Positions 24,063-31,416 of a stretch of DNA of 38,273 nucleotides are shown here, in pieces (the first letter of the stretch is position 1; each line of letters starts with the position of its first letter). The notes under the pieces were generated by a model. It searched no databases. It was not told where the DNA came from and worked only from the letters and a program-made list of their open reading frames with translations. Origin of the DNA: Bordetella parapertussis. GTDB lineage: Bacteria; Pseudomonadota; Gammaproteobacteria; Burkholderiales; SG8-41. The stretch is taken from assembly GCA_945901405.1 (NCBI GenBank), contig CAMDLH010000041.1, forward strand, positions 1 to 38,273, given 5' to 3'. A program made the position numbers and the translations under genes.

Positions 24063-24212
24063 AAACGTAAACGCAGCCAGCACAATCAACACCACTCCAC
24101 GCGATAAGGCGCAGTTGCGCTATGCTTGCGCCACTTATGAAACCGCTCGCCTTCAACACGTTGCGCATACTTGCCGACGGTGATTTTCATTCGGGCGCGG
24201 CGCTGGCGCGCG
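24063..24212 (+). repeat. 150-bp direct repeat of the birA 5' region, copy 1
   Basis: From AAACGTAAACG to CTGGCGCGCG. Matches 26703-26852 in 143 of 150 positions by hand, offset exactly 2640 bp with no gaps. It holds the birA leader and the codons for M-L-A-P-L-M-K-P-L-A-F to G-A-A-L-A-R. Upstream sequence is unrelated between the two copies. Confidence 0.95.
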
Positions 24213-24445
24213 AAGCGCATTTCCCTGTCGCAATCGCCGAACTGTATGACCCCGGCAACATGCCCGAGAGCCTGCGCCACGCCCGCGAGCGCAACGACGA
24301 AGTGGCGGAGTGTATCTACATCGGTCGCCGTTTCAAAAACGATACCGAGCGGCTGGAAAAGCTGTTTGAGCTGTATGCAAAGATGACGGCGGCGGCCAGG
24401 ACCAAGCTTGTGGCCAAAACTGTCCGTGGGAAGGCAGCCTCATGA
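24122..24445 (+). pseudogene. Chimeric ORF: birA N-terminus fused to C-terminus of an MmeI-like DNA methyltransferase
   Basis: 107-residue ORF. The first ~30 residues equal the BirA N-terminus encoded at 26762. From residue 31 the sequence (F-P-V-A-I-A-E-L-Y-D-P-G-N-M-P, then F-K-N-D-T-E-R-L-E-K-L-F-E-L-Y-A-K-M-T) is the typical C-terminal end of type IIL/MmeI-like adenine DNA methyltransferases (A-D-L-Y-D-P-L-x-M-P...L-F-x-L-Y). All catalytic methyltransferase motifs are absent. The join at about 24212 is in frame. The stop overlaps the next gene's ATG (ATGA), which preserves the arrangement of the source locus. Probably nonfunctional; expression from the birA promoter copy is possible. Confidence 0.8.
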
Positions 24446-26143
24446 GCGCGGCCCAGTCTATGCCTTCAGACGCATCACCGTTGTTGCCGCCATCAGAATC
24501 CCTGACCGTCGAATTCAAAAGCGACCGCATGCGCTTGTCCGATAACGATCTGGTCGAGGCGCTGGTTTGTCTGGCTAACACCGAGGGCGGCGAACTTTGG
24601 TTGGGTGTCGAGGACGACGGGCGGGTCACGGGCTTACACGCCGCTCATGCGTTGCTGACGGGGCTGCCGGGCCTGGTGGCTGCGCGTACGTCCCCGTCCC
24701 TTCGGGTGGATGTGGAGGCTGTGGACATCCGTGGCGTGCGGGTCGCACGCATTCGCGTGCCCAAGGCTCAAGGTGAGGTTGCTACGCAGTCCGGGGTATA
24801 TGTGCGCCGCCGCATCAAGTACGATGGCACGCCGGAATGTGTCCCCATGTTGCCGCACGAGCGCATCAGCCGTGCATCGACCTTTGGTTTGGTCGATGTG
24901 TCCGCCCAAGCTGTGGCAGGTTGCACGCTGGCTGACTTTGATCCGCTGGAGCGCGAACGTTTGCGCCAGGCGGTGCGGCGACATGGCGGCGACCGTGTGC
25001 TGCTGGATCTGGATGACGAGGCGTTGGATGGGGCTTTGGGGTTCACACAGCGGCAGCCTGACGGAAGCCGCGTGCCCCACGCTCACGGGCCTGCTGTTGA
25101 TTGGGCGTGAGTCGGTGTTGCAGCAGCGTGTGGCCACGCATGAACTCGCGTTTCAGGTGCTGGCGCGGCAGGCGGTGCGGTTCAACGAGTTTCGGCATTT
25201 TCCATTGCTCAAGGCGCTCGACTGGCTGGAGACGAACTTTCGCCCCTACAACCCCGAGCAGGAATTGCAGGTGGGCCTGTTCCGGGTGCCGGTGCCGTTG
25301 GTGGACATGGCGGCCTTTCGTGAGGCGGTGGCCAATGCGCTGATTCACCGCGACTATCACCGCATGGGTGCCGTGCATGTGCGGCTGGAAGATGAGGCAC
25401 TGGTGATCAGCAATCCCGGCGGTCTGGTTGATGGGGTAACACTGGCCAACTTGCTGGTGACCGAGCCGCGTCCGCGTAACCGAGCATTGGCCGATGCGAT
25501 GAAACGTATCGGGGTGGTGGAGCGCTCCGGCCGTGGGGTGGATACGATTTACCGCGGCATGCTCAAGTTTGGCCGCCCCGCGCCTGACTATGGCCGCACC
25601 GATGCTCAAAATGTGGTGCTGCAATTGCCCACGGTGCCTGCCGATGTGGCTTTCCGGCGCATGGTGGTGGACATTGAGCGCCAACGTGGCGCCGAGCTTC
25701 CGATAGACTCACTGATTGCGTTAGGTGCTTTGCGCGAATTCAAGCGCCTGCCGGCGGAGGCGTTGGCGCGGCATATCCAGCGTGATGCGACGAGCGCCAA
25801 ACGCACGCTGGAGGCATTGACCGAAGCAGGTTTGGTCGAGGCGCATGGCAACACGCGGGGGCGCAGCTATACCTTGTCGGCATCGGTCTATTCGGTGGTG
25901 AGCGACAAGGCTGCCTATACGCGCCTGGTGGGCTTTGGCCCGATTCAGCACGAGCAGATGGTGCTGAGTTACATCCGACAGCACGGGCAGATCAAGCGGG
26001 CGGAGGTGATGAATTTGTGCCGGCTGACAGAGGGGCAGGCCAAAGAGCTTTTGCGCCGCCTTGCGGTGTCGCAAAAGATCGAATTGCGCGGTGCGGGACG
26101 AGCCTCGATGTACGTCGAGTATGCAGGCCCGCCTCAGGCGTAA
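24442..26143 (+). pseudogene. AlbA_2 (Schlafen)/RecG-like ATP-binding protein, frameshifted
   Basis: Read across one frameshift this gives about 566 residues. The N-terminal AlbA_2 domain has L-T-V-E-F-K-S-D, A-L-V-C-L-A-N-T-E-G-G and L-G-V-E-D-D-G. The central HATPase_c_4-like domain has F-R-E-A-V-A-N-A-L-I-H-R-D-Y, I-S-N-P-G-G-L and R-S-G-R-G-V-D-T-I. The C-terminus carries winged-helix-like segments. The first frame stops at 25110 after D-G-S-R-V-P; the second resumes with T-L-T-G-L-L-L-I-G-R-E. Deleting one C from the CCCC run at 25075-25078 restores the join. Proteins of this type accompany restriction and other defence loci. The lesion could be genuine decay or a homopolymer sequencing error. 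Confidence 0.85.
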
Positions 26144-26151
26144 CCTAAAAA

Positions 26152-26190
26152 AATCGGATGGAATCGGATGGAATCGGATGGAATCGGATG
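26152..26190. repeat. Tandem decamer (AATCGGATGG, four copies) with AT-rich flank
   Basis: Four contiguous 10-bp units begin at 26152, 26162, 26172 and 26182; the last ends in T instead of G. The ~100 bp that follow (about 26195-26290) are strikingly AT-rich for this GC-rich window. It could be a regulatory or iteron-like remnant of the acquired segment. No gene is seen in 26144-26311. Confidence 0.85.
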
Positions 26191-26311
26191 TGCAAAAAGT
26201 TTTTATCGGCTTTTGATTCTACCGTTAAAACCCTGGTCACAATTTCTTGAAAATAAAATAAATACATAAAAATCAATAAGTTACGGAGTTACGGCATGGA
26301 GGGAGTTTTGA

Positions 26312-26455
26312 TCAGGGTTTGATCGACAATCCAATGACGCCCAGTTTCCCGATTACAAAAAGCATGAATCCGGCAACCGCACAAAACATTCCTACCAATA
26401 GCTGCACCGTGCCGTCGGTGCCCATCACCACGGCGCGCACGGGCGCATAGAGCAG
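26312..26455 (-). pseudogene. Fragment encoding the C-terminal end of a small membrane protein
   Basis: On the minus strand a frame ends at 26312 and encodes L-L-Y-A-P-V-R-A-V-V-M-G-T-D-G-T, followed by hydrophobic V-Q-L-L-V-G-M-F-C-A-V-A-G-F-M-L-F-V-I and the tail L-S-I-K-P. One or two transmembrane segments are likely. An ATG would give 37 residues, but similarity-like sequence extends upstream of it until it meets the helicase remnant, so it is probably the end of a truncated gene. I do not recognise the family. Confidence 0.4.
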
Positions 26456-26702
26456 GGCCAACGTGCCGGGGATGCGCGCGATGCGGGAGCGCGCCTATGC
26501 CAAGCGGGGTGAGTAATACCTGTTGATCAAATCGCCGCCGGCATCAGGCAAATCGCGCGCGCTGATGTTCATCGCACAGGACAAGCTCAACAATCAGGGC
26601 TTGCGGCAGGCCATTGTGGTGGCGCCGGAGCGTTCCATCGGTGGCAGCTTTGCCGACGAACCACTAACGCAGTGGCGCTCCGCCATTTCGCAACAGAACT
26701 AC
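26451..26702 (+). pseudogene. N-terminal remnant of a helicase-like ATPase with in-frame stop
   Basis: The frame reads G-M-R-A-M-R-E-R-A-Y-A-K-R-G-E, then TAA at 26514-26516, then Y-L-L-I-K-S-P-P-A-S-G-K-S-R-A-L-M-F-I and V-V-A-P-E-R-S-I-G-G-S-F. P-P-A-S-G-K-S is a Walker A motif in the style of restriction-associated DEAD/DEAH helicases. The TAA stands where a Gln (CAA) would be natural. The fragment stops abruptly at the birA repeat at 26703. An ORF starting with TTG at 26523 exists but lacks most of the protein. Nonfunctional as a helicase. Confidence 0.65.
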
Positions 26703-26852
26703 AAACGTAAACGTTGCCAGCACAATCAACGCCGCCCCACGCGATAAGGCGCAGTTGCGCTATGCTTGCGCCACTTATGAAACCGCTTGCCTTCAACACG
26801 TTGCGCATACTCGCCGACGGTGATTTTCATTCGGGCGCGGCGCTGGCGCGCG
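26703..26852 (+). repeat. 150-bp direct repeat of the birA 5' region, copy 2
   Basis: The copy attached to the complete birA gene. It differs from copy 1 at seven sites, five of them in the first 40 bp upstream of the start codon and two in the coding part. The preceding base (26702) is the end of the helicase remnant. Confidence 0.95.
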
Positions 26853-27751
26853 CCAGTGGCATGTCGCGCGCGAGTGTGTGGAACGTGGTGGAGGAAATCG
26901 AGGCCGCGGGCATCGATGTGTTTCGTGTGCGCGGGCGTGGCTATCGGCTGGCGCAGCCGTTGTCGATGCTGGATGCGGCGCGGGTGACGCATTTGCTTGG
27001 TGATGCGTCGCCATTCAGCGTGGAGATCGTCGACGATATCGATTCGACCAACACCGCGTTGCTTGAACGCGCGCGCGCCAACGCGCCGCACGCCAGCGTT
27101 GTCGCGGCGGAGGCGCAGCACGCCGGGCGCGGGCGCATGAATCGCCCGTGGCATGCGCCGGTGGGCGGCGCGCTTGCGTTTTCGCTGTTGTGGCGTTTCG
27201 CGCATGGCGCATCCGCGCTTGCGGGATTGAGTCTTGCCGTGGGGCTTGCCGTGGTGCGCGTGCTCGAATCGGCAGGCGCGGTGGAAGCGGGGCTGAAGTG
27301 GCCCAACGACGTGTTGTGGCGAGAGCGCAAGATCGCCGGTATTTTGATTGAAATGCAGGGCGAGGCATTGGGGCCGAGCGCGGTGGTGATCGGCATCGGT
27401 GTCAATGTGCGGCTGAGTGCAGATACGACTGCGCGTATCGATCAGCCCGCCGCCGATCTTGAAACCGCGTGCGAGTGTGCCGTGGACCGCAATGCGCTGC
27501 TGGCCGCGGTGCTGACGGAATTGAACACAGTGCTGCTTGAATTCGAGCGCGCGGGGTTTCATCCGCTGCGCGAGGAGTGGCAGCGCCGCCACGTGCATCA
27601 GGCGCTCGGCGTGCGTGTCACATTGCCCGGCGGCATGCATGAGTCGGGCGTGGCGCGCGGCGTGGATGAGAATGGCGCGTTGTTGCTTGAAACCGCGCAG
27701 GGTTTGCGCAAATTTCACAGCGGCGACGTGAGTCTGCGCGCGGCTTCGTGA
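26762..27751 (+). CDS. birA: Biotin--[acetyl-CoA-carboxylase] ligase / biotin operon repressor
   Basis: Bifunctional BirA, 329 residues from 26762 (324 from the ATG at 26777, an equally good start). Residues ~1-65 are the winged HTH (L-R-I-L-A-D-G-D-F-H-S-G-A-A-L-A-R...S-R-A-S-V-W-N-V-V). The ligase domain has D-D-I-D-S-T-N-T, the biotinoyl-AMP loop G-R-G-R-M-N-R-P-W and K-W-P-N-D-V. The C-terminal SH3-like domain ends at S-G-D-V-S-L-R. It biotinylates carboxylase carrier proteins. The longer frame from 26714 uses TTG and is unlikely. The 5' 150 bp are duplicated 2640 bp upstream, so the native promoter region may have been replaced. coaX overlaps its stop. Confidence 0.95.
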   Translation: MLAPLMKPLAFNTLRILADGDFHSGAALARASGMSRASVWNVVEEIEAAGIDVFRVRGRGYRLAQPLSMLDAARVTHLLGDASPFSVEIVDDIDSTNTALLERARANAPHASVVAAEAQHAGRGRMNRPWHAPVGGALAFSLLWRFAHGASALAGLSLAVGLAVVRVLESAGAVEAGLKWPNDVLWRERKIAGILIEMQGEALGPSAVVIGIGVNVRLSADTTARIDQPAADLETACECAVDRNALLAAVLTELNTVLLEFERAGFHPLREEWQRRHVHQALGVRVTLPGGMHESGVARGVDENGALLLETAQGLRKFHSGDVSLRAAS

Positions 27752-28494
27752 ACATGATGAACATACTCGCCATCGACGCTGGCAACACGCGCGTGAAGTG
27801 GGGCCTTGCCGATGAAAGCGGCTGGCTGCGCCGCGCGTGGCTCGCCACCGCCGATGCGGCAACTATCGGCAGCGCGTTTTCGGGGCTGCCTGCGCCGCAA
27901 CGCATAGTCGTATCCAACGTCGCGGGTGACGGCGTGCGCGATGCCATTGCACAGGCGGTGGCGTCGTACGGCGTCGAACCCCTTTGGATAACCGGCCGTG
28001 CGCGGCAATGCGGTGTGCGCAGCAGTTACGCTGATCCGGCGCAACTCGGCTGCGACCGTTGGGCGGCGCTGATCGCGGCTTGGAATCTTTTCAAACGCGC
28101 ATGCGTGGTGGTCAACGCGGGCACCACCATGACGGTCGATGCGTTGTCCGGTGAAGGCGTGTTCCTTGGCGGTTTCATCGTGCCGGGCGCGGACTTGATG
28201 CGCGCGGCGCTCGATCGCGGCACTGCTCAATTGAAATTGCGCGACGGCGCGTTTGCGTATTACCCCGACAATACGGCCGACGCCATCATGAGTGGTGCGC
28301 TCAACGCGCTTGCCGGCGCGGTGGAGCGCATGGCGGCTTACATGGAGCAGACCGGGCAGGGCGCGCCTTTGATTGTGTTGTCGGGTGGCGCCGCCGAAAC
28401 GCTCAATCCCCATCTTCACGCCAAGGCCGAGCTGGTGGACAACCTCGTGCTCGAAGGCTTGCTGCACATTGCGCGCGATGCGCGCGATACGTGA
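27748..28494 (+). CDS. coaX: Type III pantothenate kinase
   Basis: Phosphorylates pantothenate in the first step of coenzyme A synthesis. 248 residues, the normal length. ASKHA-fold phosphate motif I-D-A-G-N-T-R-V-K-W-G, then the substrate loop G-C-D-R-W-A-A-L and V-V-N-A-G-T-T-M-T-V-D-A. The GTG at 27748 overlaps the birA stop (GTGA); ATGs at 27754 and 27757 are alternatives that better fit typical N-termini. birA-coaX is a common pairing in proteobacteria. Confidence 0.96.
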   Translation: MNMMNILAIDAGNTRVKWGLADESGWLRRAWLATADAATIGSAFSGLPAPQRIVVSNVAGDGVRDAIAQAVASYGVEPLWITGRARQCGVRSSYADPAQLGCDRWAALIAAWNLFKRACVVVNAGTTMTVDALSGEGVFLGGFIVPGADLMRAALDRGTAQLKLRDGAFAYYPDNTADAIMSGALNALAGAVERMAAYMEQTGQGAPLIVLSGGAAETLNPHLHAKAELVDNLVLEGLLHIARDARDT

Positions 28495-28519
28495 CGGATT
28501 TGGATAGAATTCGCTCGAC

Positions 28520-29164
28520 ATGCGCGCATTCTTTTTGTTACTGCTGTTGGCGAACCTGGGCTTTTACGCCTATGCGAATTATATGCGCCCGGCGGCCAGC
28601 GCCGGGGCCGACCCGAAGAAACTCGAAATCGCGCCCGACAAAATCCGCCTGCTGAATAACGCCAAGTCCGCCGCGGTCGGCAGCGTGACCGCCTGTCTCG
28701 AGTGGGGCGCGTTCGCCGGGTCGGCGGTGGCCAAGGCCGACGCGGTGGTGGCCGATCTCGCGCTGCCCGACGCGCAAGTGCAGCGCGTGACCACCGACGC
28801 GAACGGCTATTGGGTCTACGTGCCACCCGCTAAAACGCGCGGCGCGGCGGACAAGAACGTCGCACGGCTCAAGGAAGCCGGGATCACGGAATTCGCCATG
28901 GTGCTCGATCAATCGCAGTGGCGCTTCGCGATTTCGCTGGGTATCTTCAAGTCCGAAGACGCCGCGCGCAAACTGCTTGCGGCAGCGAAGCAAAAAGGTA
29001 TCGATGACGTGCAACTCGAACGGCGCGAAAACTTTTTGCGGCAAGTGGTGTTTTACCTGCGCGAGCCGGGCGAGGCGGCGGTGGCCAAACTCGCCGCCGC
29101 GCGCGCGGCGATGCCGGAGAGCGAGATCAAGGCGGTGGCTTGTCCGGCTGCGGTGAAGGGATAA
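28520..29164 (+). CDS. SPOR-domain inner-membrane protein
   Basis: 214-residue protein with an N-terminal membrane anchor (A-F-F-L-L-L-L-L-A-N-L-G-F-Y-A-Y-A at 3-19) and a periplasmic region. Residues ~85-145 match a SPOR fold: Y-W-V-Y-V-P-P, then F-A-I-S-L-G-I-F-K-S-E-D-A-A-R. SPOR domains bind denuded septal peptidoglycan, so a role in cell division or wall remodelling is likely. It follows coaX by 25 bp, the usual order in betaproteobacteria, and is probably cotranscribed with birA-coaX. Confidence 0.85.
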   Translation: MRAFFLLLLLANLGFYAYANYMRPAASAGADPKKLEIAPDKIRLLNNAKSAAVGSVTACLEWGAFAGSAVAKADAVVADLALPDAQVQRVTTDANGYWVYVPPAKTRGAADKNVARLKEAGITEFAMVLDQSQWRFAISLGIFKSEDAARKLLAAAKQKGIDDVQLERRENFLRQVVFYLREPGEAAVAKLAAARAAMPESEIKAVACPAAVKG

Positions 29165-29203
29165 GCTTGGGTTAGTTGTGGCGCCAGAAGCAAACGTTCG
29201 CAT

Positions 29204-29216
29204 GGAGGGTGCAGTG
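29204..29216 (+). promoter_or_regulatory. Ribosome binding site that decides the GTG start of the Bug receptor
   Basis: GGAGGG at 29204-29209 lies 4 nt before GTG at 29214. It overlaps the upstream ATG (29202) and so argues against that ATG and the GTG at 29178 as starts. Confidence 0.6.
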
Positions 29217-30200
29217 GAAAACGTTAAATCCCGAATCGGAATGTTGTGCGCGCTGATGTTCGCGGTGACTGCGCTTGCGCCGGCGCACGTGTACGCCCAG
29301 TCTGGCCCTTACCCCAGCCGCCCGATCCGGCTGATCGTGCCGTCGGCGCCGGGCGGCTCGCCCGATATCAGCTCGCGCATGTTCGCCCAGGAAATCGGCC
29401 GGCAGGTGGGGCAGCAACTGGTGGTGGACAATCGTTCGGGCGCGGGCGGCATCATCGGCTTCGAAATGGTGGCCAAGGCGCCGCCCGACGGCTACACGCT
29501 GGGCTATGCCACGTTCGCGCTTTCCACGGTTCCCAGCCTGGCGCCTAATTTGCGTTATGACGCCGCGCGCGATTTGCAGATGGTGATGCACATCACCTCC
29601 ACGCCCAATGTGCTGGCGGTGTTTCCGGGCTTGCCGGTGAAATCGGTGGAAGACCTGCTCGCACATGCGCGCAAGAATCCCGGCACGCTGCATTATGGCT
29701 CCAGCGGCAGCGGCACGAGCCTGCATCTGGGCGCGGAGCTGCTGATGTCGATGACCGGCATCAAGCTGGTTCACGTGCCGTACAAAGGCGTCGATCAGGC
29801 GGTGGTGGCGGTGATCGGCGGCGAGTCGCAGGTGATCATCCACAACAGCGCGCCCATGTTGCCGCACGTGAAGGCGGGGCGCGTGCGCGGCCTGGCGGTG
29901 ACTACGGCCAAACGCGTGGCGACGCTGCCCGAACTGCCGACGGTGGCCGAGGCCGGCGTGCCTGGTTACGAGATCACGCCGTGGGGCGGCATCATGGCGC
30001 CCAAGGGCATCCCCAAGGACATACTTGCGCGGTTAAGTACCGAATTCAACATCGCGCTCAAGACAAAAATCGTGCAGGACACCTATACGGCCGCGGGCGT
30101 TGAACCCATTGGCGGCCCGCCGGAACAATTCACCGAATTCTTGCGCAAGGAAACCGAAAAGTGGGGCGCGCTGATCAAGCGGCTGGCGCTCAAGGGATGA
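29214..30200 (+). CDS. TTT family (Bug) periplasmic receptor
   Basis: 328-residue receptor starting with GTG. The signal peptide has K-S-R in its n-region and a hydrophobic run M-L-C-A-L-M-F-A-V-T-A-L, ending H-V-Y-A-Q. Canonical loop V-P-S-A-P-G-G-S-P-D; V-D-N-R-S-G-A-G-G; A-P-P-D-G-Y-T; H-V-P-Y-K-G-V-D. It lies 49 bp after the SPOR gene but looks like the first gene of a foreign catabolic insert between the birA group and the rfaE2 group. It converges with a VOC gene. Confidence 0.93.
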   Translation: MENVKSRIGMLCALMFAVTALAPAHVYAQSGPYPSRPIRLIVPSAPGGSPDISSRMFAQEIGRQVGQQLVVDNRSGAGGIIGFEMVAKAPPDGYTLGYATFALSTVPSLAPNLRYDAARDLQMVMHITSTPNVLAVFPGLPVKSVEDLLAHARKNPGTLHYGSSGSGTSLHLGAELLMSMTGIKLVHVPYKGVDQAVVAVIGGESQVIIHNSAPMLPHVKAGRVRGLAVTTAKRVATLPELPTVAEAGVPGYEITPWGGIMAPKGIPKDILARLSTEFNIALKTKIVQDTYTAAGVEPIGGPPEQFTEFLRKETEKWGALIKRLALKG

Positions 30201-30225
30201 GCAGGCCGTAACAGCCCGCGCGCGG

Positions 30226-30735
30226 CTACGGTGCGCGGCTGAAATCCGCCTTTGGTATGGCGGGGAGCGCCGGCGCCGGGGCGTTGATGTCGATGGGCTT
30301 GGCCTGCCCTGGTGTCGCTTTCATGAAGGCAAGCCCTTCGGCCTGGCTGGCGAAGGTATCGCAAAATAACTCCATCATGATGCCATCCGGATCGAAAAAA
30401 TAAACGCTCAGCGACATGCCGTGATCGACCACGCGGTCTATATTGGCATTGGCCGCCGCGAGGCGCTGGTGGGCCTGCTGGAGGGCCTGGTAACTTTCGA
30501 CCTTGAAGGCAAAGTGATTCAGCCCGATCTGGCCTTTCTGGCGCGGCTGGGCGCCGGCGGGCGCCTTGAACAGGGCGAGGTTGTGATGCATCGTGCCGCA
30601 GGTTAAAAAATTCCGATTGCCGTCGGCGCCGTAACGCGCCACCTGGAAGCCCACCACGTCGCGATAAAACGCCGTGGAGCGCGCGACATCACTGACATTA
30701 AGCACGAGGTGGCCGATTTCCCTGGGTATGCTCAT
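30226..30735 (-). CDS. VOC-fold protein, extradiol dioxygenase/glyoxalase-like (1)
   Basis: 169 residues with two beta-alpha-beta-beta-beta halves. Putative metal ligands are His9 (I-G-H-L-V-L), His74 (G-L-N-H-F-A-F) and Glu122 (D-P-D-G-I-M-M-E-L), with the usual spacing of one-domain type I extradiol dioxygenases and related VOC enzymes. A ring-cleavage or isomerase/lyase role on an aromatic intermediate is plausible; the substrate is unknown. It lies 24 bp after the next VOC gene on the same strand, so the two are likely cotranscribed. Confidence 0.88.
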   Translation of the reverse strand: MSIPREIGHLVLNVSDVARSTAFYRDVVGFQVARYGADGNRNFLTCGTMHHNLALFKAPAGAQPRQKGQIGLNHFAFKVESYQALQQAHQRLAAANANIDRVVDHGMSLSVYFFDPDGIMMELFCDTFASQAEGLAFMKATPGQAKPIDINAPAPALPAIPKADFSRAP

Positions 30736-30759
30736 CTTAGTCTTCTGATCATTACTGCG

Positions 30760-31275
30760 TTACGCCGCGACGGCGGGCCGCGCCTCCGGCAGCCGGTCTA
30801 CCTTTTCCGCATCCCACGGGCCGGGGAAGCGGCCTTGGCCGACCTTGTCGCGGCTGAATACGTGGTAATCAACAGGCCACTCGGCGCGCGGTAATTCGTA
30901 ATAGATTTCGACGCCGTTGCCGTCCGGGTCGCGCAGATAAATGCCGAGCGAGATGCCGTGATCGGCGATGCGCTCGATCGGCTGCCCCTGCGCCTTGATG
31001 AGCGCGTAGTAGTCCTTAAGATCGTCGAGGCTGGCGACGCGCCATGCCATGTGGTTAAGGCCGACCTGGCGCCGTTGCGGCAGTGGCGCGTCGTCGCCCA
31101 ATTGCATCAACGCCACCTCGTGCGACAGCTCGGTGTCGGCCGAAAGAAACGCGGCCCAGCCTGGCCGGTACTCGTAGCAGTGCAGGCCCAGCAGATTTTC
31201 GTACCAGGCTTTGGATTTCTCGGCGTTGCGCACGTAGATGTTGACGTGCCCCAGATACATGGGTGGCTTGGTCAT
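30760..31275 (-). CDS. VOC-fold protein, catechol 2,3-dioxygenase-like (2)
   Basis: 171 residues from the ATG at 31275, which is chosen because GGAGGAAG lies 3-5 nt upstream; the longer frame to 31416 covers the intergenic region. Ligand triad His10 (L-G-H-V-N-I-Y), His75 (G-L-N-H-M-A-W) and Glu123 (D-G-N-G-V-E-I-Y-Y-E). The C-terminus (W-P-V-D-Y-H-V-F-S-R-D) resembles the tail of single-domain ring-cleaving dioxygenases. Same strand as VOC gene 1 and divergent from a Bug receptor. Confidence 0.88.
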   Translation of the reverse strand: MTKPPMYLGHVNIYVRNAEKSKAWYENLLGLHCYEYRPGWAAFLSADTELSHEVALMQLGDDAPLPQRRQVGLNHMAWRVASLDDLKDYYALIKAQGQPIERIADHGISLGIYLRDPDGNGVEIYYELPRAEWPVDYHVFSRDKVGQGRFPGPWDAEKVDRLPEARPAVAA

Positions 31276-31416
31276 GGCTTCCTCCGCTCTAGTCGATCGG
31301 GTGATCAATGTTGGCGGCAGATTATCACGCCGCGTTGTTTTTTGCCCGCTCCGGTATACTGCTACACGCCGCTTGGATTCACCGGGCAGCATCGAGCAAG
31401 TATCCGAGGAAACCAC

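Noticed and set aside
26152..26190. CRISPR or integron-type repeat
   Set aside because: Four 10-bp units without spacers or nearby cas or integrase genes.
26714..26761. Upstream TTG start for birA
   Set aside because: The added residues are not BirA-like and the region is the non-coding part of the duplicated leader.
24063..26852. Insertion sequence or transposon with target-site duplication
   Set aside because: No transposase, no terminal inverted repeats, and a 150-bp diverged duplication is far longer than any ordinary target-site duplication.
26726..27862. 378-codon open frame on the minus strand across birA
   Set aside because: Shadow of birA and the start of coaX; Arg/His-rich with no recognisable motif.
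30204..30230. Bidirectional terminator between Bug and VOC genes
   Set aside because: The potential stem is short with a bulge and there is no T-run on either strand.
31335..31360. Sigma-70 promoter TTGTTT...TATACT before the Bug receptor at 31417
   Set aside because: The spacer is only 14 bp; the hexamers cannot be supported as one promoter.
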